Positions 12,982-21,833 of a stretch of DNA of 26,553 bases are shown one piece after another. A program made the translations under genes and the position numbers. The notes beneath the pieces are model-generated. The model ran no database searches. It was not told the DNA's origin and saw only the letters and a program-made list of their open reading frames with translations. Numbering within the stretch: the first letter of the stretch is position 1; each line of letters opens with the position of its first letter. Origin of the DNA: an uncultured Clostridia bacterium (GTDB taxonomy: Bacteria; Bacillota; Clostridia; Oscillospirales; Butyricicoccaceae); NCBI GenBank assembly GCA_910589115.1, contig CAJUSB010000038.1, positions 1 through 26,553 of the forward strand. The letters run 5' to 3'.

Positions 12982-15696
12982 ATGGAATGGCTCGATAATC
13001 GGATATGCGCGATGCAAACAAAATGGAAGGGGCGGACTAACAGAGAAAAACTGCGGATTTATTTATTTGTCTATACAGTCGCTTTCGGTGTGCTTTTTCT
13101 CCTTGCTTATAGCCCATTTTGGATGGCAGAAAAATCGTTTATTTTTGAAGGGGACGGGCAGTATCAGCATTATACACTCCTTGTATATATCGGACGCTAT
13201 CTGCGTCAAATCGTGTTAAATTTTCTTCATGGGGATTTTTTCATTCCATTATTTGATCTGAACCTAGCAATGGGCGCAGATATTATTTCGACGCTGAACG
13301 AATGCGGATTTGGAGATCCTCTGGATATGATGTCGGTTTTCGTACCAACATCCGAAATGGAATGTTTGTTTCATTTTCTCGTGGTGCTGCGACTCTATTT
13401 AGCAGGGCTGTCCTTTTCAGCGCTGTGCATCTACCGGAAAAAACGGCTGTCTCACACATGGGTTGGCGCATTTGTGTTTATCTTCAGTGGCTTTGCTCTT
13501 TTTTCGGCAGTACGGCACCCCCATTTTATTACACCGATGATCCAGATGCCTCTGCTGATAATTGGGATGGATCAGGTAATGCGGAAAAAAAGCCCATATT
13601 TGTTTGTTGCCGCAGTTTTTTATTCTGCAATGTGCGGATATTATTTCCTTTATATGATGACAATTGCACTCGGGGTCTATTTCCTGGTAAAATTTGCGGA
13701 ATACGTTCCAACGAGCCGTCTGCAAAATTTTTTTGGAATAGCCGGGCGGGTCGCAAAGGCGTATCTTTGGGGGATCGGTCTTTCGGCGGCATTGTTTCTA
13801 CCGTCTGTGCTTGGATTCTTGGAAAGTGGTCGCGCTGGGGAAATTGTCGAACGGAATTATATCTCATATGGATGGGATTACTACCGGAGAAATCTGATGC
13901 GGCTGATTGCACCTCCGGCGTCTTGGGACGCACTCTGTATGGCGGCAATAACGCTGCTGGCGGTGGTTCTTCTCTTTACAAAAAAGAAAGAAAACCGTAA
14001 CCTGAAAATATTTCTGGTGATTGGCACGACGGTTTACCTTTTGCCGTTTGGCGGATATATTATGAACGGATTTGGTTATCCGACACAGCGATGGAGTTTT
14101 CTTTTGGCGTTGCTGCTTGCTCTGGTTGTGGTGGAGATGCTGCCTGATTTGCTGAACCCTTCACCGAAGCATATCGTTGACTGTTGCTTTGCTGTCATTG
14201 CCTATTCGGTTGCTGTTTTTGCAAACGAAAAACTCCGGAACGGCTTTTACGTTGTAGCCGTTGCTATGCTGGCGATGACGCTATTGGCGATGCTGCTGCC
14301 GATGGTATGTTTTCCGCGCGTGAGGCGAAGAAGTACCATGTGCATATTATTTGTTTTTCTGATGCTTATGGGGAATATAAGTGTAAATGCCCTGTATCTT
14401 TTTGCATCGGATCAGAATGGGTATATTAATTCTTTTCGCCAATATGGGAAAGAGACGGAGTCGTTAGAGAACAGTCTTGAACGGAAGGCGGAACCTTATC
14501 TGTACAAGCAGGAGGGGCGTTTTGAGAGCGCTTCTTTTACGCCGAATCGAGGTATGGTCTGGCGGGTTCCCAATATGTACAGCTATTGGAGCATTATGAA
14601 TCGCTATATTTGTGATTTTGGTAGGCTGACTGAAAATAGTTCTCAGCGGGCGATGGCATTTCGCTTTTGGGGGATGGATCAGCGGACGATTAGCAACGCG
14701 CTGTTTTCTACCAAATATTATGTTGAAAAAAATGAAAAAATGCAATACAAGCCTTATGGATACCATTTGATCGAGGAAACCTCGGACGAATGCGGCGTAT
14801 ATGAAAATAATTATGCATTGCCCTGGGGTTATACATATAGCAGCTATATCTCGCGCAGCACATTGGATAAGATGAATGGACTGCAGCGCGAGGAAGCGAT
14901 GTTGCAAAGCATAGTATTAGAAACCGATGAGCCAGACTATCCAGTGGGGGATCTGAAAAGCGTTGTTCAAAAAATTCCTTACAAAATCGTCAGGATGGAT
15001 CATCTGACTTGGACGAATGACGTTCTTGAGGTTTCAAAGGATAACGGTGTGATATTGCTGGAGTTTGATTTACCCCAGAATACGGAAGCTTACCTTCGGA
15101 TAGAGGGGCTGAATATCAATCAGTCTAAAGTCAGTGAGTTTGCAGTTACGACACAGATGGATTCTGTAAAAAAAACAGCAGGTGTGTGCTCTTCTTCCTT
15201 TAATTGGTATACTGGCGTAGAAAATTATCTGATGAACATGGGCTACAGCGAAGAGGAACGCACCTCCTGCGCGATTACTTTCCCCAAGAAAGGAACCTTC
15301 CAGCTGAAGGATATTCAAGTATACGCTTTGCCGATGGACAGTTATCCGGCGCAGGCGGAAGCCCTGCGGGAGGAGCCGCTGGAAAACATCGAATTTTCTA
15401 CAAATAAAATTACAGGTACGGTTGACCTGTCCTCCAACAAAATCCTGTGCATGAGCATCCCTTACAGCAAAGGCTGGTCGGCAAAGGTGGACGGGAAGGC
15501 TGTGAAAATCCTGCGCGGTAATATTATGTTCATGGCGATCCCTTTGGAAGCCGGTTATCACGAGATTGAATTTACGTATTGCACGCCCGGGCTGCGTTTG
15601 GGTTGCCTGCTTTCGCTGTTTTCCTTGGCCCTGCTGACTGTGCATATCCGGCGCCGCGGAAAGAAGGGAGCCTTGGTTTCCCAGGGAGCAGAGTAA
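12982..15696 (+). CDS. YfhO-family membrane glycosyltransferase (GT-C)
   Basis: The 904-residue product starts at ATG 12982 after TAAGGAG. It has about a dozen membrane helices in its first 480 residues, then a large outside domain (about 490-870) and a last helix (LGCLLSLFSLALLTVHI). The first outside loop carries EGDGQYQHYTLL (about 56-67), whose aspartate fits the catalytic position of GT-C enzymes. The layout matches Bacillus/Listeria YfhO (GtlB), which adds a sugar from undecaprenyl phosphate to lipoteichoic or wall teichoic acid outside the membrane. Placed between the exporter genes and the deoxysugar genes, it is the best candidate for decorating the exported polymer. The 58-bp gap before it holds no gene. 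Sugar specificity is unknown. Confidence 0.87.
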   Translation: MEWLDNRICAMQTKWKGRTNREKLRIYLFVYTVAFGVLFLLAYSPFWMAEKSFIFEGDGQYQHYTLLVYIGRYLRQIVLNFLHGDFFIPLFDLNLAMGADIISTLNECGFGDPLDMMSVFVPTSEMECLFHFLVVLRLYLAGLSFSALCIYRKKRLSHTWVGAFVFIFSGFALFSAVRHPHFITPMIQMPLLIIGMDQVMRKKSPYLFVAAVFYSAMCGYYFLYMMTIALGVYFLVKFAEYVPTSRLQNFFGIAGRVAKAYLWGIGLSAALFLPSVLGFLESGRAGEIVERNYISYGWDYYRRNLMRLIAPPASWDALCMAAITLLAVVLLFTKKKENRNLKIFLVIGTTVYLLPFGGYIMNGFGYPTQRWSFLLALLLALVVVEMLPDLLNPSPKHIVDCCFAVIAYSVAVFANEKLRNGFYVVAVAMLAMTLLAMLLPMVCFPRVRRRSTMCILFVFLMLMGNISVNALYLFASDQNGYINSFRQYGKETESLENSLERKAEPYLYKQEGRFESASFTPNRGMVWRVPNMYSYWSIMNRYICDFGRLTENSSQRAMAFRFWGMDQRTISNALFSTKYYVEKNEKMQYKPYGYHLIEETSDECGVYENNYALPWGYTYSSYISRSTLDKMNGLQREEAMLQSIVLETDEPDYPVGDLKSVVQKIPYKIVRMDHLTWTNDVLEVSKDNGVILLEFDLPQNTEAYLRIEGLNINQSKVSEFAVTTQMDSVKKTAGVCSSSFNWYTGVENYLMNMGYSEEERTSCAITFPKKGTFQLKDIQVYALPMDSYPAQAEALREEPLENIEFSTNKITGTVDLSSNKILCMSIPYSKGWSAKVDGKAVKILRGNIMFMAIPLEAGYHEIEFTYCTPGLRLGCLLSLFSLALLTVHIRRRGKKGALVSQGAE

Positions 15697-15736
15697 GGCT
15701 GGGAATTGATTGTGAAGGAAAAGGAGGATGGCGCGG

Positions 15737-17128
15737 GTGGTTACAACATTGTGCTCGATTGCACGCAGCTGGGGCACACAGGACGGTTGCGTCTGCCAGA
15801 CAGATGAACTGCTGTCCTGGATCCGGCAGCGTAACGGAACGACAGCGGTTCAGATCCAAAAGGCTCGGTTGGAAGAAAGTGGCTTTTGGTTCTACGACAA
15901 GGCAGAGGGTTGCATCCGCAACCAAAACCGCAGCTTTTTCACTATTACGGGATATCAGCAGCGAAAGGCTGGTGAGATACTGGTTTCCCAACCGATTATT
16001 GTACAGGAAGAGATTGGCTATTTGGGAATTCTTTGCAAGGAAATCAGCGGCGTCATGCACTTTTTAATGCAAGCAAAGATTGAGCCTGGAAATGTCAATA
16101 AAATTCAGATTTCACCAACAATCCAGGCGACGAAGAGCAACTTTACTCGCAAACATGGAGGAACTGCCCCGTCTTACCTGGAATATTTTCTGAACGCGCG
16201 AAAATACGAAATTATAGTTGATCAGATTCAATCAGAGCAATCGTCTCGATTTTATAAAAAGCGCAACCGGAATATTATCCTGCGAGTCGAAGAGGAAATT
16301 CCGGAACTGCCAACACACCGCTGGATGACGCTGGGGCAAATCAATCGGCTGATGCGGGAAGATAATTTGGTCAATATGGATACCCGAACAGTGCTTGCCT
16401 GTATTCCGTTTTCGAAGCTTGACCTTTCGCCGCTGACGCTTTCGGAGCTGTCAGATGTCTTCAGAGATAAGGCATTGTTCCGTTCTGTGTTCCTTGGCTG
16501 TGGGCAGAACCGGATGCCAGAGGTATATCAATATATAAACAACTGGAAAATGTTTCGAACGGATACACATAAGTTTGTACCGCTTTATGAATTGGGAGAT
16601 TGGGAGATGCGAGACGGTGAGTTCGTCTGTAAGCATCCGTATCCGTTCAAGGTCATTTTCTGCGACATTACCATTGAGGGCCGGGAAGTCCGGCATTGGA
16701 CGCAGCCGCTGTTTGAGGCAACCGGAATTGCAACTTTTGGACTGCTTTGCTGTGAGCAGGACGGTGTGATGAAATTCCTGGTAAAGGCGATGCCGGAGGC
16801 AGGCTGCTTTGACGGCGTGGAGCTTGGACCGACTGTTCAGCGGGAAGCGAATGCGCTTTCACAAGCGGATAATGTCGTCGAAACACTCTTTTGGGAGCGC
16901 TTAGAGCAAGGGCAGGAAATCATGTTTGATCATTTGCTATCCGAGGAGGGCGGACGGTTTTACCATGAACAGAACCGGAATGTTCTTCTTAAGATCGAAG
17001 AAAGTGAGCTTCCGGAACTGCCTGACGGGTATTTTTTGTTGGACTACCGGACACTGAATGAACTAGTGCAGGTAAACAATGTACTGAATATCCAGCTGCG
17101 GAATTTGCTGTCATTATTGGAGGTATAA
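15737..17128 (+). CDS. NDP-hexose 2,3-dehydratase
   Basis: The product matches the family of TylX3, EvaA and SpnO. It consists of two homologous halves of about 220 residues, each with a conserved 'QP..........G.L....GV..FL..A..E.G....V...PT.Q' block, first near 16000-16130 and again near 16710-16840. Repeats such as SSRFYKKRNRNIIL and GGRFYHEQNRNVLL also pair up. The enzyme removes the C2 hydroxyl of dTDP-4-keto-6-deoxyglucose, giving an unstable 3,4-diketo-2,6-dideoxy sugar that a ketoreductase must take up. The next gene supplies such a reductase. AAGGAGG lies directly against ATG 15728, too close to use, while GTG 15737 is nine bases away. I therefore prefer the GTG (463 residues, 466 from the ATG). 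This family is known mostly from antibiotic sugar pathways, so its use in a surface-polymer operon is notable. Confidence 0.9.
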   Translation: MVTTLCSIARSWGTQDGCVCQTDELLSWIRQRNGTTAVQIQKARLEESGFWFYDKAEGCIRNQNRSFFTITGYQQRKAGEILVSQPIIVQEEIGYLGILCKEISGVMHFLMQAKIEPGNVNKIQISPTIQATKSNFTRKHGGTAPSYLEYFLNARKYEIIVDQIQSEQSSRFYKKRNRNIILRVEEEIPELPTHRWMTLGQINRLMREDNLVNMDTRTVLACIPFSKLDLSPLTLSELSDVFRDKALFRSVFLGCGQNRMPEVYQYINNWKMFRTDTHKFVPLYELGDWEMRDGEFVCKHPYPFKVIFCDITIEGREVRHWTQPLFEATGIATFGLLCCEQDGVMKFLVKAMPEAGCFDGVELGPTVQREANALSQADNVVETLFWERLEQGQEIMFDHLLSEEGGRFYHEQNRNVLLKIEESELPELPDGYFLLDYRTLNELVQVNNVLNIQLRNLLSLLEV

Positions 17129-17131
17129 GGG

Positions 17132-18094
17132 ATGAAGCTTGGAATTTTAGGGGCGGCGGATATCGCGTTCCGGCGATTCCTTCCGGCTCTGAAAAAATGT
17201 TCGGATATTACATATGCAGGAGTTGCTTCCCGAACGCCCGAAAAGGCCGCGCGATTTGTGGAGGCGTATGGCGGGAACGGTTATTCATCCTATGAAGCAT
17301 TGATTGCGGACAAAAGCATTGACGCGGTTTATGTGCCCTTGCCGCCTGCGCTTCATTATGAGTGGGGCAAAAAAGTGCTGGAATCCGGAAAGCATCTGCT
17401 GATGGAAAAACCTTTTACCGCCAGCTTGCGCGAAACGGAGACGCTTCTTGCGCTGGCGGAGGAGAAGCACCTTGCGGTCTATGAAAATTATATGTTCCTG
17501 TATCATAGTCAGCTGCAAAAAATCAAGGCAATGCTTGCGGATAGAACGTTTGGTGAAATGAGACTTTTTCGGATGTCGTTTGGTTTTCCAAAACGTGCGG
17601 AAGGTGATTTCCGCTATAATAAAGCATTGGGCGGCGGTGCGTTGCTTGATTGTGGTGGCTATCCGGTACGACTGGCACTGGAGCTGCTGGGCGATACTAC
17701 GCGCGTCATGCAGGCGAAACTTTCCCAGCCAGAGGGCTATGAAGTTGATCTGTATGGCTCTGCGGTGCTGGAAAACAAAGACGGATTGTGCGCGCAGATT
17801 TCGTTTGGGATGGACAACAGTTATAAATGTGAGCTGGAAATCTGGGGCAGTAGGGCAAGCCTGTTTACGGATCGGATTTTTACTGCACCGCCTACGTGTC
17901 AGCCGGTATTATATTGTAAGAGGCAAGATACTATACAAAAGGTTCGGTTAGATGCGGATGACGCCTTTTTTAAATCGATATGTGTATTTCAAATCGCTTG
18001 TACGGAAGAGAGATTCAAATGCATGCGGCGCAGGGAAATCAAACAGCAAAACATCCTGACTGATCAGATACGCAGGGGAGGAAAACAGATATGA
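17132..18094 (+). CDS. Gfo/Idh/MocA-family oxidoreductase, probable dTDP-3-keto sugar reductase
   Basis: The 320-residue product starts at ATG 17132, three bases after the dehydratase stop, with GGAGG just upstream. The NAD(P)-binding motif is a variant, GILGAAD at 4-10. The family EKP motif is at 92-94, and GGGALLDCGGYPV at 167-179 matches 'GGGAL.D.G.Y.'. In deoxysugar pathways such reductases (TylC1/SpnN/EvaE group) reduce C3 right after the 2,3-dehydratase, giving dTDP-4-keto-2,6-dideoxyhexose. The adjacency of the two genes supports this use. The sequence cannot tell which C3 stereoisomer forms. The C-terminal 50 residues are a little irregular (FFKSICVFQIACTEERFKC) but the gene is intact. 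Its stop overlaps the next start by four bases (ATGA). Confidence 0.88.
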   Translation: MKLGILGAADIAFRRFLPALKKCSDITYAGVASRTPEKAARFVEAYGGNGYSSYEALIADKSIDAVYVPLPPALHYEWGKKVLESGKHLLMEKPFTASLRETETLLALAEEKHLAVYENYMFLYHSQLQKIKAMLADRTFGEMRLFRMSFGFPKRAEGDFRYNKALGGGALLDCGGYPVRLALELLGDTTRVMQAKLSQPEGYEVDLYGSAVLENKDGLCAQISFGMDNSYKCELEIWGSRASLFTDRIFTAPPTCQPVLYCKRQDTIQKVRLDADDAFFKSICVFQIACTEERFKCMRRREIKQQNILTDQIRRGGKQI

Positions 18095-19215
18095 TTCCTT
18101 TTAATAAAGCCACAGTTACACCACTGGAAGAGCAATATGTCATAGACGCACTGCGAAACAGTAAACTGTCAGGGGACGGAAAATATACAATGCGCGTATA
18201 TGAACAAATGAGAGAGCGATTTGGCATTGAAACGATGCTGCTGACAACGTCGGGGACAACCGCCTTGGAAATGGCATCCATCCTGATTAATTTATCACCG
18301 GGTGATGAGGTGATAGTTCCCTCGTTTACGTTTTCATCTACCGTAAATGCATTTCTGCTACGAGGTGCGAAACCGGTATTTTGTGACATTCGTGAAGATA
18401 CATTTAATATGAATGAAGCCCTTATCGAGGGATTGATTACAGAGAAAACAAAAGCGATTTATTGTGTGGATTATGCAGGGATTCCGTGTGAAATGAGTAT
18501 AGTCAATTCGATTGCCGCACAGCGTGGACTGTTTGTAATTGAGGATGCTGCACAGGCAGTAGGATCGACTTATCAAGGACACTATGCCGGAACTTTATCC
18601 GAATTTGGCTGTTATTCTTTTCACGAAACAAAAAACTATGCAATGGGCGAAGGCGGCGCTATTGTTTTGAATAAGGAGAAGTATCTTGAACGTGCAGAGA
18701 TTATTCGGGAAAAAGGGACAAACCGACGTCAGGTGTTAAAAGGATGGACGGACAAATATACCTGGCACGATATAGGCTCATCTTTCCTACCGTCCGACTT
18801 GCTGGCTGCGATACTTTGCGCCCAGCTAGATCGTTACGATGAGATTCTCTCAAAACGTATGTCGATTTGGAACACATATCACGAACAGCTCAAGCCATTA
18901 GAACAGGCGGGTAAATTGCGCCGCGCTATCATTCCGGAAAATGTACGTCATAACGGACACATGTATAATATCGTATTGCCAGATGATATTGTTCGTACGC
19001 GCTTGGTTGAAGGACTGAAGAAAAACGGTATAATGTCGTATATTTGTTATGTGCCGCTGCACTCATCTCCAATGGGAAGAAAATTGGGCTTTCACGCAGA
19101 AGATTGTCCGGTTACAGAAGCCCTTGGCGCGCGTACGCTGCGGCTGCCGTTGTATGCGGATATGACGGTATCGCAGGCGGAATATGTGACAGAAACTATA
19201 AGTAAACTGCTTTAA
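18091..19215 (+). CDS. dTDP-4-amino-4,6-dideoxygalactose transaminase-like PLP enzyme (WecE/RffA type)
   Basis: The 374-residue product follows the whole E. coli WecE layout: MIPFNK at the start, KLSGDGKYT, TSGTTALEMA, PGDEVIVPSFTF, EDAAQA at 151-156, SFHETKNY with the PLP lysine at 181, and REKGTNR. It therefore belongs to the DegT/DnrJ/EryC1/StrS sugar aminotransferases and should place an amino group at C4 of a dTDP-4-keto-6-deoxy sugar. If its substrate is the 2-deoxygenated ketosugar made by the two preceding genes, the product is a dTDP-4-amino-2,4,6-trideoxyhexose. If it acts directly on the RmlB product, it makes dTDP-Fuc4N. Both are possible. No N-acetyl- or N-methyltransferase is seen in the window. 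It overlaps the gene before by four bases and so is translationally coupled. Confidence 0.92.
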   Translation: MIPFNKATVTPLEEQYVIDALRNSKLSGDGKYTMRVYEQMRERFGIETMLLTTSGTTALEMASILINLSPGDEVIVPSFTFSSTVNAFLLRGAKPVFCDIREDTFNMNEALIEGLITEKTKAIYCVDYAGIPCEMSIVNSIAAQRGLFVIEDAAQAVGSTYQGHYAGTLSEFGCYSFHETKNYAMGEGGAIVLNKEKYLERAEIIREKGTNRRQVLKGWTDKYTWHDIGSSFLPSDLLAAILCAQLDRYDEILSKRMSIWNTYHEQLKPLEQAGKLRRAIIPENVRHNGHMYNIVLPDDIVRTRLVEGLKKNGIMSYICYVPLHSSPMGRKLGFHAEDCPVTEALGARTLRLPLYADMTVSQAEYVTETISKLL

Positions 19216-19249
19216 ATGAAACTAAAATGTTGGAAAGCGCTATAATTTT

Positions 19250-20221
19250 ATGAAAAAAATTTTCTCTGTTGTGATACCAGTATATAAGAACGAGAAGAAC
19301 TTGCCAATCACAATCCCATATATTTTGGAGCAGGCTCCCATGCTTTTTCCGAAATTCCAGTTGGAACTGATTCTGATAAATGATGGATCGCCGGACCATT
19401 CACTGGAGATTATGAAGAAATTCCAGAAGGAGTTTCCAGAAACGATTCGCATTGCAAGCTTTGTGCATAATTTCGGACAGGAAAACGCAACGGATTACGG
19501 TATCCGTATTGCAAAAGGGGATGCTGTTGGTGTAATCTCCGCTGACCTTCAGGATCCATTTGAGCTGTTTCCTGATCTGTTGAAGGGGCTGGAGGACGGA
19601 CATGATATGGTTTGTGCGGTTCGGGAGAGACGGGATGAAAAGGGGGTTGGCGTTTTTTTTGCAAAAACGACTCATCGACTAATCAAGCGGTTCATTAACA
19701 GCCAGTATCCAGCAGGTGGTTATGACTTTTTTGTGATGAATCGTGAAATGGCAGACCGATATTTACAGGTGCAGGAAAAAAACGGGAATATGGCACTGAC
19801 TTTGCTTTGGGCCAGTAGTTCTGCGGCATTTATTCCTTATACGCGGCAGAAACGTGAAATTGGCAGTTCCGGGTGGATGTTCTCTATGAAAGTGAAGGCA
19901 TTTATTGATGCGTTTGTTTCCAATACTTATCTTCCGTTGCGAGCTATGTCTGTGGGCGGAATGCTGTTTGCCTGCATTGCGTTCTGTATTGCGGTATTGG
20001 TGTGTCTTGAGGCTATTTTTATTGGGCGAGACGTACCGGGCTGGTCAAGTCTTTCGCTGCTGATAACCTTTTTCTCTGGGCTGATACTGATGTCGCTGGG
20101 AATCATTGGCGAATATCTTTGGCGCATCTTTGACGAGGTTAAGGTCCGTCCACAATATTTGGTTGCTGAATGTTCCCAGGAAGAGGAAAAAGAAACATCA
20201 GGAGAGGCAGAAGGACAATGA
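19250..20221 (+). CDS. Polyprenyl-phosphate glycosyltransferase (GtrB/ArnC/DPM1-like)
   Basis: The 323-residue product has a GT2 domain beginning VVIPVYKNEKNL, with NDGS at 44-47, NFGQENATDYGI at about 74-85 and ADLQDP at 98-103. Two membrane helices follow near 228-250 and 264-286 (LLITFFSGLILMSLGIIGEYL), ending in the EYLWRIFDEVKVRPQYLV motif of this group. GtrB and ArnC move a sugar from a nucleotide sugar to undecaprenyl phosphate on the cytoplasmic face. The position just after the 4-aminotransferase and just before two small flippase-like genes strongly suggests that the amino-deoxysugar is the donor. The start ATG 19250 has only a weak, distant GGAAAG. Confidence 0.92.
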   Translation: MKKIFSVVIPVYKNEKNLPITIPYILEQAPMLFPKFQLELILINDGSPDHSLEIMKKFQKEFPETIRIASFVHNFGQENATDYGIRIAKGDAVGVISADLQDPFELFPDLLKGLEDGHDMVCAVRERRDEKGVGVFFAKTTHRLIKRFINSQYPAGGYDFFVMNREMADRYLQVQEKNGNMALTLLWASSSAAFIPYTRQKREIGSSGWMFSMKVKAFIDAFVSNTYLPLRAMSVGGMLFACIAFCIAVLVCLEAIFIGRDVPGWSSLSLLITFFSGLILMSLGIIGEYLWRIFDEVKVRPQYLVAECSQEEEKETSGEAEGQ

Positions 20222-20574
20222 AATCTCCCTCAATTATGTTGCGTCTCCATTTGTTATTTATACTTTATTCTGTAAGCAATATTTTTAGCAAGCTTGCAGC
20301 GAGTGAAGTATTTCTCAGTGTTCGCTTTTGCATCAATTATTTTATGGCCATTCTTTTTCTTGGTGCCTATGCCATTGGCTGGCAGCAAATTATAAAACGT
20401 ATGCCACTGACAACGGCTTTTGCAAATAAAGCCGTAACGGTAATATGGGGGCTAATTTTTGGCGCTTTGTGGTTCCAGGAACGAGTAACGGTGGGCAAGC
20501 TGTTAGGGGCTAGCCTCGTTGTCTGTGGCGTCGTGCTGTTCGCGCGGGAGGATGGAAAGAATGGGGAAACGTGA
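20218..20574 (+). CDS. Small EamA/SMR-type membrane protein, probable lipid-sugar flippase subunit 1
   Basis: ATG 20218 follows GGAGAGGCAGAAGG and overlaps the preceding stop as ATGA. The 118-residue product has four membrane segments, ending GKLLGASLVVCGVVLFARE, the typical last helix of the DMT superfamily. TTAFANKAVTVIWGLIFGAL and WFQERVTVGKLLG resemble the 'P...AY.......V...G...F.E..S..K..G..LI..G' pattern of ArnE/ArnF and EmrE. Two adjacent subunits of this size next to an ArnC-like gene mirror ArnE-ArnF, which flips undecaprenyl-phosphate aminoarabinose. A heterodimeric flippase with the next gene is inferred. Confidence 0.82.
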   Translation: MKSPSIMLRLHLLFILYSVSNIFSKLAASEVFLSVRFCINYFMAILFLGAYAIGWQQIIKRMPLTTAFANKAVTVIWGLIFGALWFQERVTVGKLLGASLVVCGVVLFAREDGKNGET

Positions 20575-20914
20575 ATTGCTGCACTGTGGCGTATTGCTGG
20601 CTGGAGTATTCCTGAGTGCGGTTTCCCAGGTTCTGCTAAAAAAAGCAGCGCTGCGTCAATATGCATCCCCGTGGCAGGAATACCTGAACCCATTGGTTAT
20701 TGCAGCCTATATGCTTTTTGTGGGGACGACATTCCTTTCCGTTTTCGCATACCGTGCCGTGCCGCTTTCCCTAGGGCCGGTCCTGGAAGCGACTGGATAT
20801 CTCTATGTGACGTTTTTCGGCGTTACATTGTTCCATGAATCAATTAGCCATAAAAAATTGTTTGCTTTGGCGTTGATTATTATGGGTATTCTGATTTCGT
20901 CTGCTTCTACTTGA
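20561..20914 (+). CDS. Small EamA/SMR-type membrane protein, probable lipid-sugar flippase subunit 2
   Basis: ATG 20561 is preferred because GGGAGG at 20546-20551 lies nine bases away. ATG 20552 touches the site directly. The 117-residue product has four helices: LLHCGVLLAGVFLSAVSQVLL, PLVIAAYMLFVGTTFLSVFAY, PVLEATGYLYVTFFGVTLF and KKLFALALIIMGILI. SQVLLKKAAL is the usual first-helix motif of EmrE/ArnE-like proteins. It overlaps subunit 1 by 14 bp, which suits equal production of two partners. The GT2, flippase pair and GT-C set forms a three-component lipid-linked glycosylation system. Confidence 0.83.
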   Translation: MGKRELLHCGVLLAGVFLSAVSQVLLKKAALRQYASPWQEYLNPLVIAAYMLFVGTTFLSVFAYRAVPLSLGPVLEATGYLYVTFFGVTLFHESISHKKLFALALIIMGILISSAST

Positions 20915-20960
20915 AGTTTTCCGGTTAGACGACGCTTTTAAAGAAAGGCAGAGGTTTTAT

Positions 20961-21833
20961 ATGAAAGGAATTATTTTGGCAGGTGGCTCAGGGACGCGTT
21001 TATACCCTGTGACAAAGGGCGTGTCTAAGCAGGCGCTCCCAGTGTATGACAAGCCGATGATCTATTATCCGCTTTCAACCTTGATGCTGGCGGGAATTCA
21101 GCAGATCTTAATTATTTCCACTCCGCGCGATCTTCCCGTTTTTGAGGAAATCTTAGGGGATGGAAGCCAGCTTGGCCTGCGGTTGTCTTATGCGGTGCAG
21201 GAATACCCGAAGGGACTTGCGGAAGCGTTTTTGATTGGAGAAGATTTTCTTTCAGGAGAACCAGCAGCACTGGTATTGGGAGACAATATTTTTTACGGAT
21301 CCTCATTTTCTGAGCTGCTCCAAAATGCCGCAAATTTGACCGAGGGAGCACTAATTTTCGGGTATCCGGTCAATGACCCATCCAACTTTGGCGTGGTCGA
21401 GTTTGACGCACAGGGGCGGGCGCTTTCTTTGGAAGAAAAGCCGGATAAGCCCAGGTCTGGATATGCTGTTCCCGGATTGTATTTTTACGATGGCCATGTG
21501 GCGGAGATTGCAAAACAGATAAAGCCATCTGCACGTGGTGAGTTGGAAATCACTGCCGTCAATAACGTCTATCTGGCACAGGGACTTTTAAAGGCAGAGT
21601 TGTTCCCACGCGGTATGGCATGGCTGGATACAGGTACATATGACGGCCTTTTAGAAGCGGCGCGATTTGTCTCCATCATACAGAAACGGCAGGGCTTGTA
21701 TATTTCTTGCATTGAGGAGATTGCTTACCGCAGGAAATATATTGATCGAGAGCAGCTGCTTCAGCTGGCGAAGCCTATGCAGAAAACGGAATACGGTCAA
21801 TACCTGATAAAAATTGCGGAGGAAAGCGTATGA
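20961..21833 (+). CDS. rfbA: Glucose-1-phosphate thymidylyltransferase
   Basis: The 290-residue product starts at ATG 20961 after an AAAGGCAGAGG site and has the usual RmlA length. It shows IILAGGSGTRLYPVTKGVSKQ from residue 4, YDKPMIYYPLS, QEYPKGLAEAF, the metal-binding LGDNIFYG, the EEKPDKP segment, RGELEITAVN and WLDTGTYD. It makes dTDP-glucose from dTTP and glucose 1-phosphate, the first step for the deoxysugar. Its stop overlaps the start of rfbB by four bases (ATGA). Confidence 0.96.
   Translation: MKGIILAGGSGTRLYPVTKGVSKQALPVYDKPMIYYPLSTLMLAGIQQILIISTPRDLPVFEEILGDGSQLGLRLSYAVQEYPKGLAEAFLIGEDFLSGEPAALVLGDNIFYGSSFSELLQNAANLTEGALIFGYPVNDPSNFGVVEFDAQGRALSLEEKPDKPRSGYAVPGLYFYDGHVAEIAKQIKPSARGELEITAVNNVYLAQGLLKAELFPRGMAWLDTGTYDGLLEAARFVSIIQKRQGLYISCIEEIAYRRKYIDREQLLQLAKPMQKTEYGQYLIKIAEESV

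Noticed and set aside
15728..15736. ATG 15728 as the start of the 2,3-dehydratase
   Set aside because: The AAGGAGG site directly abuts this ATG, leaving no spacer. GTG 15737 is correctly spaced. The choice changes only three residues and remains open.
15070..15777. Minus-strand 235-residue open frame and other long antisense frames within the operon (for example 11081-11578, 10478-10942)
   Set aside because: They lie fully or nearly fully within strongly supported plus-strand genes and show no family pattern or start signals.
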